64,000 bases of DNA from NCBI GenBank assembly GCA_963837395.1, contig CAWINI010000003.1, positions 992,001-1,056,000 of the forward strand, written 5' to 3'. Under the pieces are notes generated by a model, which had not been told where the DNA came from, did not search any database, and saw nothing but the letters and a program-made list of their open reading frames with translations. A program made the translations under genes and the position numbers. Positions 8,871 to 17,280 of the stretch are shown here, in pieces. The stretch is from CAVZQN01 sp963837395 (GTDB taxonomy: Bacteria; Acidobacteriota; HRBIN11; JAKEFK01). How positions within the stretch are numbered: position 1 is the stretch's first letter; every line of letters starts with the position of its first letter.

Positions 8871-9476
8871 ATGGCCAGAATTCATTTTTTCGGAATCCTG
8901 CTTTTCTTGTTCATTCCGCTCGTACTTTTTTTGTTTCTAGAGCACCCATTTGGCGTCATAACCAGCTTTGTTATTGCAATAGCGATCATAATCAGCCATC
9001 GATTCGTAGCGATCCCATTCATGAACCGGTTCAAGAACTCCCGATGTCTGTGGTGCGGTAGAACATCACGTACGCGCGTTAAACAAACTGTCGGAGCAAT
9101 CGAATTTGAATTCTGTCAGCAAAACTGCATTATGAAAGCGAAAAAATTCTTTGATTTTTGTTCGAAGTACGTGCTATTGCTTCGCGCTGGAATTTTTATT
9201 CCATTGGGCTGGTACGTCATTACGATGATATTAACTGCCTTAAACCTGTTTCATTTTCCGGAAGATTGGAATCATTTCATTTTTCAATTCTTCATTGCGC
9301 TTACAGTTGTATCTATTTCTTTTATGTATCGAATTGGAAAAGAAACAGAGACACTGACATTTCCATTTCCAATTCACAATTTATTTTTGCTAGGAATTCA
9401 AAACACACTGATAGTCTTTCAAATTGTCGGAATCTGGTGGATTGTTGTTAGCCTGATTTTCTTATTGCACGGCTGA
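8871..9476 (+). CDS. Integral membrane protein with zinc-ribbon-like Cys motif
   Basis: A 201-residue membrane protein that I do not recognise. It has two closely spaced hydrophobic helices at the N-terminus (about 5-45), a cytoplasmic-looking segment with CLWCGR and FCQQNC (about 59-88) that could bind one metal ion as a CxxC...CxxxC site, then three or four further helices (about 95-200). It overlaps the convergent D-aminoacylase gene by 15 bases. No obvious ribosome-binding site precedes the ATG, so the start is moderately sure. Confidence 0.65.
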   Translation: MARIHFFGILLFLFIPLVLFLFLEHPFGVITSFVIAIAIIISHRFVAIPFMNRFKNSRCLWCGRTSRTRVKQTVGAIEFEFCQQNCIMKAKKFFDFCSKYVLLLRAGIFIPLGWYVITMILTALNLFHFPEDWNHFIFQFFIALTVVSISFMYRIGKETETLTFPFPIHNLFLLGIQNTLIVFQIVGIWWIVVSLIFLLHG

Positions 9477-11177
9477 AGCCGCAGAAGCCTGTTTCCAACC
9501 TGGACCTCGAACGGCTCTCCCCGGCTTGGCTCCAGTATGTTCTTGATCTTTTAATACCTGCGTTCCATTGACAAAAACATCAATCACACCAGTCGCAAGC
9601 TGATGAGGTTTATCAAAAGTTGCATGATCGGCAACCTGAGCTGGATCAAATACAACGACATCAGCATAATAACCAGGCTTTAACGCGCCTCTATCTTTAA
9701 TCTTCATATTTTCGGAAGGAAGAGAGCTTAAGCGCCGAACCGCATCTTGAAGTGTAAGAGCTTTTTCTTCGCGAACATATTTCCCTAATACACGAGCAAA
9801 ATTTCCATACGCGCGCGGATGTGCATTCGATTTCAAAAAAACGCCTTCAGGCCGATACGATCCTTCATCGGAACCAAAACTCACCCACGGTAGTGCCACT
9901 TCTTTTTTAATGTTGTCTTCCGACATCAGGAAGTAGACCGTTCCTACTCGACTTTCATCTTCGACTACTAAATCCATTGCAGTTTCCTGTGGAGATTTCC
10001 CTCTCATTTTTGCGACCTCTGCCAGCGTTTTTCCAGTAAGCGGCTTCAGTTTTTCATTCTTAAAATCAACCAGCAGGATGTGATCCGCAGAACCTGCAAG
10101 CAAATATAAATTCTCCCAATCATCCGATGGTGTCGACATTTCTTTAATCACACGCTCGCGTATTTTTGGATCCATTAATCTTTCACGCCACTTTTTAAAA
10201 CCACCTTCTTGAACCCAGGGTGGCATTGCTGCATCCAACCCTGTTGCACCTGCCGGATACATGTACATGTCTGCAGTAATTTTCAATCCTTCTTTTTGGG
10301 CAGCTTCAACTTTACGGATTACATCATCCATTTTTTCCCAATTCTGAACTCCGGCAGCTTTCAGGTGATAAATCTCGGCTGGAAGTTTTGCTTCACGTGA
10401 AATTTGAATCAATTCATCTACTGCTTCCAATAGTTTGTTTGCTTCACTGCGCATATGCGAGATATACATACCGCCATATTGTGATGCAACTTTGCAAAGC
10501 TCAATCAATTCATCTGTCTTTGCATAAAAAGCAGGCGCATAAATCAATGAAGAACCCACACCCATTGCGCCTTCTTCCATCGCTTGCTTTACCAGCGATC
10601 TCATTTTTTCCAATTCTTCAGCGTTAGGAGCACGGTCTTCATAACCAACTACGTGAACGCGAACTGTGGTTGCCCCAACGAATGACGCTACGTTTGGTGA
10701 AATCCCTTTCTTTTCCAAAAATTCCAAATATTGACCAAGCGTAGTCCATTCAACTTTATATTTGATATCCCCCTGCATTTCTTCCATTTCTTTTTTCATG
10801 GAATCGTTAAGCGGGCCATAAGAGAAGCCTTCGCCAAAAACTTCCAGAGTCACACCCTGCCGAATATCGCTCAACGATGTGCCATCTTCTATCAATGAAT
10901 CCGTTGCCCAGCTCAACATATTGACGAAACCAGGTGAAACAGCCATACCCTTCACATCTATTTCTTGTTTTCCTTTGGCATTCTCAATTTTCCCAACAGC
11001 CGCAATTTTGTCACCTTTAATTGCTACATCACCTTTGTAAGGTTCTTTTCCACTGCCATCGTAGATCATTCCATTTCTTAGAATGATGTCGTATTCAGTT
11101 TCTTCGGCTCGGATCAAATCGGCGCTAATGAGGATCATTACAGCAATGAAACACAAAACAGTGGAAAGTTTGAGCAT
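9462..11177 (-). CDS. N-acyl-D-amino-acid deacylase (amidohydrolase superfamily), exported
   Basis: A 571-residue protein of the D-aminoacylase/dihydroorotase-like amidohydrolase family, which removes acyl groups from N-acyl-D-amino acids. It has a signal peptide (first 24 residues, to IRAEE), an N-terminal beta domain DIILRNGMIYDGSGKEPYKG, and late motifs RPEGVFLKSNAHPRAYG and GALKPGYYADVVVFDP typical of the family. GGAGG lies 4 bases before the ATG. The usual first HxH metal motif appears as MLSWATD, so one metal site may be altered. The role may be peptidoglycan or D-peptide scavenging in the periplasm (inference). Confidence 0.88.
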   Translation of the reverse strand: MLKLSTVLCFIAVMILISADLIRAEETEYDIILRNGMIYDGSGKEPYKGDVAIKGDKIAAVGKIENAKGKQEIDVKGMAVSPGFVNMLSWATDSLIEDGTSLSDIRQGVTLEVFGEGFSYGPLNDSMKKEMEEMQGDIKYKVEWTTLGQYLEFLEKKGISPNVASFVGATTVRVHVVGYEDRAPNAEELEKMRSLVKQAMEEGAMGVGSSLIYAPAFYAKTDELIELCKVASQYGGMYISHMRSEANKLLEAVDELIQISREAKLPAEIYHLKAAGVQNWEKMDDVIRKVEAAQKEGLKITADMYMYPAGATGLDAAMPPWVQEGGFKKWRERLMDPKIRERVIKEMSTPSDDWENLYLLAGSADHILLVDFKNEKLKPLTGKTLAEVAKMRGKSPQETAMDLVVEDESRVGTVYFLMSEDNIKKEVALPWVSFGSDEGSYRPEGVFLKSNAHPRAYGNFARVLGKYVREEKALTLQDAVRRLSSLPSENMKIKDRGALKPGYYADVVVFDPAQVADHATFDKPHQLATGVIDVFVNGTQVLKDQEHTGAKPGRAVRGPGWKQASAASAVQ

Positions 11178-11287
11178 ACGTCCTCCGGGATTTACGATTT
11201 ATGACTTTTTGGCTATAGAATAGCCCATGTTAGCCTTTCAATCTTAAATCTGAAATCTGAAATCTCAAATCAAGTTTGGTGGGGCAT

Positions 11288-11914
11288 ATGAAAATCGGGG
11301 TTATCGGAAACGGAAACATGGGTGGCGCATTGGGGAAGTTATGGTCATCCAGGGGTCACAAAATTATGTTTGGATCACGCAATCCTGAATCTGTAAAAAC
11401 GATGGCAGGGATTTCACCGAACGTGAATTCAGGATCAATTCCAGACGCTGTCCGCTTTGGCGAAGTCACTCTCTTGGCCGTTCCATGGGCAGGTGTTGAA
11501 AATGCATTGCGGCTAGCTGGTCCGATGTCTGGGAAAATTCTAATTGATTGTACAAATCCGTTATCTGAAAATTACATGTCACTGGTTGTTGGTTTTGATA
11601 CTTCGGGAGCGGAAGAAATTGCTAAGATGGCGCCCGGTGCACGAGTGGTCAAAGCATTTAATACCGTAGCATCGGGTGTTCTTGCAAGACCGAAATTCGA
11701 TGACGTAGATGCAACAGTCCTATATTGCGGTGATGATTCCGAAGCGAAAAAAGTTGTAGCAGGATTGATTAAGGAACTTGGATTTGAAGCGATTGATAGC
11801 GGGCCGTTAATGAATGCGCGTTATCTTGAACCGATGGCGGAAATGTTCGTTCAGCTGATGTTTGCTCAAAACATGGGCTTCGATATGGCATGGAAGCTTC
11901 TAAGAAGAAAATAA
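11288..11914 (+). CDS. NAD(P)-binding oxidoreductase, F420-dependent NADP reductase-like
   Basis: A 208-residue Rossmann protein with the dinucleotide motif GVIGNGNMGGALG at the very N-terminus, FGSRNPES (phosphate-binding Ser-Arg typical of NADP), and VVKAFNT. It belongs to the NADP oxidoreductase/coenzyme F420-dependent family; most bacterial members do not use F420 and their substrates are unknown. The frame is open to a TTG at 11276, but ATG at 11288 has GGTGGGG a few bases upstream and starts right at the nucleotide-binding strand. Confidence 0.82.
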   Translation: MKIGVIGNGNMGGALGKLWSSRGHKIMFGSRNPESVKTMAGISPNVNSGSIPDAVRFGEVTLLAVPWAGVENALRLAGPMSGKILIDCTNPLSENYMSLVVGFDTSGAEEIAKMAPGARVVKAFNTVASGVLARPKFDDVDATVLYCGDDSEAKKVVAGLIKELGFEAIDSGPLMNARYLEPMAEMFVQLMFAQNMGFDMAWKLLRRK

Positions 11915-11948
11915 AAAATAAACTCGGCGATCTCAGCGTTAAAAAAGA

Positions 11949-12734
11949 TTAATGTAACGCGCCTGTGCGAACTGGCGTAATTTTTCGGTAGACCTGATCA
12001 AACGGTAATTCGCGCAACAAATCTTGTTGCGTACGAATTCCAAATAATTGTTCGTTCTTTTCTAAATATGGAAGAATCAGATTCCAATCCTCTTTAGAGC
12101 AAACTTCGAAACGACCACCGTTCAACTGATCTTCATCTAGCATTTTTCGCGGGTCACGAACGTAAATTGCACCACCCGAAGCGAGCGAAAATAAATTGCC
12201 GCCCGGATATGGTGTTGGCAAGTCTTCAATTTCTGCGAGCTCATTCCTGCGAACTCCGTTTAAGACTACGAAACCACCACCATTCAATGGATCGCCTGCC
12301 ATAAAAGATTCACCAAGATAATCAAGACATGTTCCATTGATCACAACTCGCGGCGATCCGACTGCATTAATTAGAGGTCTGCCAGCTGCATTTCCGAAAA
12401 TGTAAGCTTCGCCTCCTTTTGCTCCGTAAAAAAATGTTTGACCAACATCGCCATAAACGACCAGTTTGCCCAAATTGAAGATTTGTCCGATTTGATCCTG
12501 GCCATTTCCGTGAACGATAATTTCGGCACCATCAAGACCTGAAGCAAGATAATCTCCAGATGAACCATAAACTTCAATTTTCAAACCTGCTGAATTTGCT
12601 TGAAGTCCGCAACCGATAAAACGATGACCGCGGCATCGATAAACAATAATGTGCCGATATCCACGTTGATACTGCTTTACAATTTCAAGTGATAAGGATT
12701 GATGGCCCTTCCGCAGAAAATTCCGAAGCGTCAA
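11949..12734 (-). CDS. Split glutamate synthase, GXGXG (domain 3) subunit
   Basis: A 261-residue right-handed beta-helix protein corresponding to the C-terminal GXGXG domain of glutamate synthase large subunit (GltB), encoded separately as in archaeal-type enzymes. Repeats such as IEVYGSSGDYLASGLDGAEIIVHG and GGEAYIFGNAAGRP are visible. It is a structural subunit that shapes the ammonia tunnel. The start is a TTG overlapping the stop of the amidotransferase gene (TTGA), so translation is coupled. The same three-domain split also occurs in N-methylglutamate synthase (MgsABC), which is an alternative assignment. Confidence 0.85.
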   Translation of the reverse strand: MTLRNFLRKGHQSLSLEIVKQYQRGYRHIIVYRCRGHRFIGCGLQANSAGLKIEVYGSSGDYLASGLDGAEIIVHGNGQDQIGQIFNLGKLVVYGDVGQTFFYGAKGGEAYIFGNAAGRPLINAVGSPRVVINGTCLDYLGESFMAGDPLNGGGFVVLNGVRRNELAEIEDLPTPYPGGNLFSLASGGAIYVRDPRKMLDEDQLNGGRFEVCSKEDWNLILPYLEKNEQLFGIRTQQDLLRELPFDQVYRKITPVRTGALH

Positions 12735-14308
12735 TAATTAATGAAGGCCGTGCTTGCGGTGGAAGGGTGCGATGTGGCTTTTAATGTATCAAGCAATCCA
12801 TTGATCGCATTTTGCACCGCAGCCAGATGCCATTTTCTTGAAACACCATTCGAAGCCGGGGGCAAATCGTAAAGCCGCGTTAACTCTTGCAACGATTTTG
12901 GGAGCTCAGGATTTTTAGTTGGACGAAGTGCAGAAGAATCTGAATAAAGTTCAACGGCGCTACAGAACTTATCTTGTGCATTCCATTTTGATCGATCGTT
13001 CGGATCAACCGAAAACACAAACGCACCACCATCGGTATAACTTCCGCCGCGAGCATTCCAATATCGGTCCGCTACCGGACATACCCGTTGATCTTCCGCT
13101 GCAATACTATCGAGCGCTGCATCGATGGCCTGTTTTTCTGAAGCAATCAAACCAATTTGAAGCGCACCATCATGCAGCGCAAAAACTTGCGGACGCAACA
13201 TCGATGTATCTGTAATTCCTATCATTTGAAGCTTGCCATCTTTTACATCATTGCGTGCAATGATAAAAAACCAAAGACCATCCGGTGATCCATTCAAATG
13301 TGCCATCTGTAATACTTTGTAAATTGATTTCCTTTCATCAGGCAATTGCATGAAATCTCTCTCCGTTGTTGGAGCCATCGCTTCAATTACCCACTCCAAC
13401 GGATAGCCATGAGATCGACTTAACAAATCAAACAACAACACGGAGACTTCGGTATCAGTTAAAAACAAAGGATGCAATCCATTTTGTTTGAGGTATTCAC
13501 ACACGCCAAAATAATTTGCAAAATCTCCATTGTGAACCAAGGCTTCATGCATTCCTATAAATGGATGTGCACCTCCCGGATGCCAAACGCGACCTTTGGT
13601 TGGATATCTCTGATGTGCAATCCAACCGTGCGCGCTCGCATTCTCGAGTTTGTAATATTGAATTACCTGCTCCGCAAAACCGACCGCCTTAAACACCACA
13701 AGATTTTTGGCATGACTCATTACAAACGCGCGCTTTTCACCCAGTGAAGCATAATAAGCACGATTGATGCTGTAGCTGCGTTGGAATACGAATTCATCTT
13801 GCAATTCTAATTCAGACAGCTCTTGAATCTCATTTCTTGCTGCGAACTCTTCAACTGAATCAGTTTTTGGTCGCGCAAAATATCGCACCACATCTGGCGG
13901 ACGCACTTCCAAATCGATATCACGATGATCATCTGCGGTGCTGACTTTCTGTACTTCATCAATTTCATAAAAAGGAAATAAATTTTTAGTTTCTAATTCG
14001 TGCCGGCACGATGGATCCAAATATGCAATTTGCAAAATGTAATCTTCTTTAAGCACGCGTTGCGAAACACCAACTTCATCAGCAACCAATCCCAGCATTG
14101 CAATACCGCCACCTTTGCCATTGCCGCGATTGCGCATTTGATACGATGCGGTGTAAAGGTGCTTGCCTTGTAAAGGTTCGGATGATAACAATCCAACAAC
14201 GCCACATCCACCTTCTGCTGCATCTTCTTTGCGCATTGCAATCTGCTGTTGCGAATTAAGCGGCTGCAGATCTTTGCGTACTTTGCGGTAAAGAAAAGAT
14301 TTATCCAT
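12731..14308 (-). CDS. Split glutamate synthase, class II glutamine amidotransferase subunit
   Basis: A subunit of about 525 residues that hydrolyses glutamine and supplies ammonia. Starting at ATG 14308, the catalytic cysteine lies at about residue 35 (EGGCGVVGLLSS), so a propeptide of some 34 residues must be removed, as in classical GltB. Other class II motifs are HQRYPTKGRVWHPGGAHPF and VHNGDFANYFG. The frame continues upstream to 14374 through a hairpin repeat, which argues for the internal start. It is much longer than a bare amidotransferase domain (about 300), with a large insertion between the Cys and the HQRYPT motif. Confidence 0.88.
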   Translation of the reverse strand: MDKSFLYRKVRKDLQPLNSQQQIAMRKEDAAEGGCGVVGLLSSEPLQGKHLYTASYQMRNRGNGKGGGIAMLGLVADEVGVSQRVLKEDYILQIAYLDPSCRHELETKNLFPFYEIDEVQKVSTADDHRDIDLEVRPPDVVRYFARPKTDSVEEFAARNEIQELSELELQDEFVFQRSYSINRAYYASLGEKRAFVMSHAKNLVVFKAVGFAEQVIQYYKLENASAHGWIAHQRYPTKGRVWHPGGAHPFIGMHEALVHNGDFANYFGVCEYLKQNGLHPLFLTDTEVSVLLFDLLSRSHGYPLEWVIEAMAPTTERDFMQLPDERKSIYKVLQMAHLNGSPDGLWFFIIARNDVKDGKLQMIGITDTSMLRPQVFALHDGALQIGLIASEKQAIDAALDSIAAEDQRVCPVADRYWNARGGSYTDGGAFVFSVDPNDRSKWNAQDKFCSAVELYSDSSALRPTKNPELPKSLQELTRLYDLPPASNGVSRKWHLAAVQNAINGLLDTLKATSHPSTASTAFINY

Positions 14309-14317
14309 ATTTATTTT

Positions 14318-14363
14318 GCGGACTAAATAAAGTCCGCGGCCCCTAATGCAGACTAAAGTCTGC
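14318..14363. repeat. Two tandem hairpin units, 26-bp period
   Basis: On the minus strand GCAGACTTTAGTCTGC starts at 14363 and GCGGACTTTATTTAGTCCGC starts 26 bases later at 14337. Both are perfect inverted repeats and match the three-unit array at 42276-42343. The first unit encodes the last residues and stop of the 848-residue glutamate synthase protein; the pair lies between that gene and the amidotransferase gene. Confidence 0.75.
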
Positions 14364-16832
14364 GCTCCATTCAATTAAGTCAGTACGGCCTCTTAGATCA
14401 CGCACTGATTCCAACCCAAGCTTGTCCAAATACATGATGATTTGTGATCGCCACGAATGAAATAAATTAATGATCCTTTGTGCCGCCCAATCAGGATTGA
14501 TCAGATTCGTTAACTCCGGATCACTGGTTGCAATTCCAAACGGACATCCTCTTCCTCTTTCGCAATTCGTGCATCGATCGCATTCGATTGCAACAAGCTC
14601 AGCAGTTCCAACAACAACACCGTCTGCGCCCAATGCAATCGCTTTGATGATATCGGCAGGAGTTCGCACACCTCCCGAAGCAAGAATCACCATTTCATCG
14701 CGAACACCTTCATCGATCAAAAATCGATGCACTTTTGGAATCGCAAATTCAATCGGCATTGCAATATTTTTCTTTGCAATGTCCGGAGCGGCTCCGGTTC
14801 CACCATACGAACCATCCAATTGCAAAATGTTTGCGCCTGCGTAATAACTCCCTACCGCCACCATATCAACATCGCCAGGCGTTGATACTTTCACTGAAAT
14901 TAAAGCTTCAGGATGAATGATGCGGATCCAACCCAAATGTTTTTTGTGATCTTCAACCGAGTAAACGGAATGAAATGGAAATGGTGAAAACAAACTGCTC
15001 CACTGCATTGAACCACGCATGCGAGCAACATCTGCTGTCACTTTGTCAGCAAGCAAATGACCTCCAAGCCCCGGCTTCGCACCCTGCGCATATTTGAATT
15101 CCACAACTGGTGCACGGCGGATTGTTGATTCATGAACACCAAACAATCCGGTTGCAACCTGGGTAATCACATGATCGGAATATGGAATCAATGCATCCGG
15201 ATAACCACCTTCGCCGGTGGACATAAAAGTTCCGAATGCTTGTGCCGCTTTTGCGCGTGCAATCATCACATTCAAGCTGATGGATCCATAAGACATTCCG
15301 CCGCCATACCAGGGAACCGGAATCCACAAATCTTTTCCTTCTTTTCTACGATTCAACGGTATTGCAGTACGATATTCATCAGGAAGAGAGGCGAGCTTCC
15401 GCTCGCCACTACAAATGCGGATTGAATCGAAACCACCTTCCGATTTTCCCACTTCTGATTCCAGTGCAGTTTCGGACAAAGATCCGGTTTCTGCTTGCTT
15501 AAATGTTGAAACAAGCAGATCAGCGGTCCAGCGCGGATCGCCCATTGCACGAAAAGTTTCATCTTGATCAATTTTGATTGCATCAACCGGACATTTTGGA
15601 ACGCAATAAAATTCTTTGTCTTCACAAGATGTCCCGATGCATTGCGAACTTTCCGGTGGCAAAAGCTTGTTCATTCCGTTTGGCATTTCAAAAACGCCAT
15701 AAGGACAAGTGCTAACACACACAGCGCAATGGATACAGTCTGATGTGATCTGAACTCTAAACTTTGAAAGCTCATTGTGAAAATTGCGCTGCACTGGAAT
15801 TGCGGGCGCATTAATTCGCGAAATATCTGATGGCGGCAATTCTATTCGTGGCCGCAAATCAAATTCAGTTGGATTACCAAAAACAGATTTAAATTCACGT
15901 AACAAATCTTCATGAAATAAAGCGCGTCCCGTTTCACCGCGAAGCCTGCGCACTTCACGCATTCCCATCGCACCCAAAATTTCCAGAAGCTGATCCCGCC
16001 ACGCGGCAACAAGGTTCTTAATCCGTTGAACTCCCCAATCGCGATCAATTACAGCAAGATGTTCAAAATCTTCTTTCCGTTCTCCTGCGCCGCGCCACAC
16101 TTGAATCGCATTTAATAGAGTCAAATCTAAAGTTACTCCATCAGCGCCACACAAAATCGATTTGGGAACATGCTCAGCCGCCGATACTGCACCACCATAT
16201 AAAAGAGTGATGCGATCCCGGATTCCAGCTTCAACAAGATGATTGTGAACTTCACGCAAAGCTTCACTAACATGACCTGTTGAAGTATCACCATTACGAT
16301 CGGATCGAAGATGAAAAACGGAAATGTCTTGCAGCGCTAAATCCAAAACACGATCAGGATTGATTGGTATACGAAGTGAAAAAATAAGGGGCGAACCTGA
16401 ATCCGCCCCAGCTTGCTTTAAATCGTGGATAGCATTAATTAGTCCATCACCATCTTCTAATTCAACCATCACCGGGAAATCTTCATCATCACGTGATTGA
16501 ATCCAATCGATCGCATCACGAATTTGATCCGGCCGATAAACCGGAATTACATTTCGTGAAGTTTCAGCCGTCATCTGATCGGGTCTGAGAAAAATCAGAG
16601 TCATTAAGTTTTCAGCGCTGTCAATCAGAGTGCGATATACGCTGGAATGAAGTGCAGGAATTTCGGCGGCATCAAATAATATTGGAATTGGTATTTCACA
16701 AATTGGACTACTGAGGCCGGGTTCTCGCTCCCCACCTCCGCAGAACTCCGGCCTCTTACCAATCAAAATGGATGTGCTGATGTATTCGCGTCCGTGAATT
16801 CCATCGCGAGTTGGACGCACAATTTCCGACAT
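14343..16832 (-). CDS. Split glutamate synthase, Fe-S/FMN subunit with N-terminal degenerate duplicate
   Basis: About 829 residues from the ATG at 16832 (the frame is open to 16889, overlapping the ferredoxin gene). The C-terminal half is a full FMN glutamate synthase domain: WYGGGMSYGSIS, GEGGYPDAL, QGAKPGLGGHLL, LDGSYGGTGAAP, GGVRTPADIIKAIALGADGV, then the Cys cluster CDRCTNCERGRGCPFG. In front sits a 2x[4Fe-4S] ferredoxin-like module (CIHCAVCVSTCPYGVF...CVPKCPVDAI). The N-terminal 350 residues look like a degenerate copy of the FMN domain: GGAVSAAEHV, GADGVTLDL and LGAMGMREVRRLRGETG mirror the C-terminal half, but the Cys cluster is missing. Two palindromic repeats lie in frame inside the gene, and the C-terminus is repeat-derived. 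Confidence 0.85.
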   Translation of the reverse strand: MSEIVRPTRDGIHGREYISTSILIGKRPEFCGGGEREPGLSSPICEIPIPILFDAAEIPALHSSVYRTLIDSAENLMTLIFLRPDQMTAETSRNVIPVYRPDQIRDAIDWIQSRDDEDFPVMVELEDGDGLINAIHDLKQAGADSGSPLIFSLRIPINPDRVLDLALQDISVFHLRSDRNGDTSTGHVSEALREVHNHLVEAGIRDRITLLYGGAVSAAEHVPKSILCGADGVTLDLTLLNAIQVWRGAGERKEDFEHLAVIDRDWGVQRIKNLVAAWRDQLLEILGAMGMREVRRLRGETGRALFHEDLLREFKSVFGNPTEFDLRPRIELPPSDISRINAPAIPVQRNFHNELSKFRVQITSDCIHCAVCVSTCPYGVFEMPNGMNKLLPPESSQCIGTSCEDKEFYCVPKCPVDAIKIDQDETFRAMGDPRWTADLLVSTFKQAETGSLSETALESEVGKSEGGFDSIRICSGERKLASLPDEYRTAIPLNRRKEGKDLWIPVPWYGGGMSYGSISLNVMIARAKAAQAFGTFMSTGEGGYPDALIPYSDHVITQVATGLFGVHESTIRRAPVVEFKYAQGAKPGLGGHLLADKVTADVARMRGSMQWSSLFSPFPFHSVYSVEDHKKHLGWIRIIHPEALISVKVSTPGDVDMVAVGSYYAGANILQLDGSYGGTGAAPDIAKKNIAMPIEFAIPKVHRFLIDEGVRDEMVILASGGVRTPADIIKAIALGADGVVVGTAELVAIECDRCTNCERGRGCPFGIATSDPELTNLINPDWAAQRIINLFHSWRSQIIMYLDKLGLESVRDLRGRTDLIEWSADFSLH
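15390..15407. repeat. Short palindrome in frame inside the glutamate synthase gene
   Basis: GGCGAGC and GCTCGCC form a perfect 7-bp stem with a TTCC loop. On the coding strand it contributes the residues SGERKLA between the ferredoxin module and the FMN domain, a linker that tolerates insertions. Confidence 0.6.
16713..16755. repeat. Hairpin repeat in frame near the N-terminus of the glutamate synthase gene
   Basis: GAGGCCGGGTTCT pairs with AGAACTCCGGCCTC (13 bp with one bulged base) around a 16-base loop. It encodes a Gly/Glu/Arg/Pro-rich stretch (RPEFCGGGEREPGLS) that interrupts otherwise domain-like sequence, as expected of an inserted element. Confidence 0.65.
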
Positions 16833-16848
16833 ATCAGTCCAAATCGAA

Positions 16849-17280
16849 TCAAAACCCGGCACCGGCAAACTTACCGCGATATCCAGCACCGGATACCGGC
16901 ACTTTGCCAGATTCTGCCTGCCGCAAATTTGTGGTGATTATTTCTGAAGTCCAGTTTCCATAATTCATTTCTCGAAATTCGGGATTCGATGGAACTGAAA
17001 GCGCTTCTTTTGGACACTCCCGCACACAGCGCAAACAACTGCGGCACAAATTTTCGGATTGATCAACAACACCAATCGGCATCCGCATATCATCTTGCCT
17101 GTGATGCACACCATATACACAGGCATCCACACACATTCCGCACTGAAAACAAGCGTCACTGCGAACCAACAACAAACGGACGGGAGTTATATTGCGCGAT
17201 GCTGCGGGGGCAGTGTGAATGTTGTAGCGACTTTTCGGATTTAAGTTAACCGCGGGCTGCGACTTTGTAACCACGCGCAT
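16849..17280 (-). CDS. Ferredoxin-like 2x[4Fe-4S] subunit of the glutamate synthase cluster
   Basis: A protein of about 143 residues with two Cys clusters, CFQCGMCVDACVYGV and CRSCLRCVRECPKEA, binding two [4Fe-4S] centres, preceded by a basic N-terminus and followed by a C-terminal tail. The ATG at 17280 is preferred: GGAG lies 7 bases upstream; a longer frame reaches 17328. Its start overlaps the end of the GlcD-like gene by about 35 bases and its end is 16 bases from the next gene. It is the likely electron carrier between the flavoprotein and the FMN/Fe-S subunit. Confidence 0.82.
   Translation of the reverse strand: MRVVTKSQPAVNLNPKSRYNIHTAPAASRNITPVRLLLVRSDACFQCGMCVDACVYGVHHRQDDMRMPIGVVDQSENLCRSCLRCVRECPKEALSVPSNPEFREMNYGNWTSEIITTNLRQAESGKVPVSGAGYRGKFAGAGF

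Noticed and set aside
14470..14844. A 124-codon plus-strand frame inside the glutamate synthase gene
   Set aside because: It is an antisense shadow of a strongly conserved coding region with no start signal.
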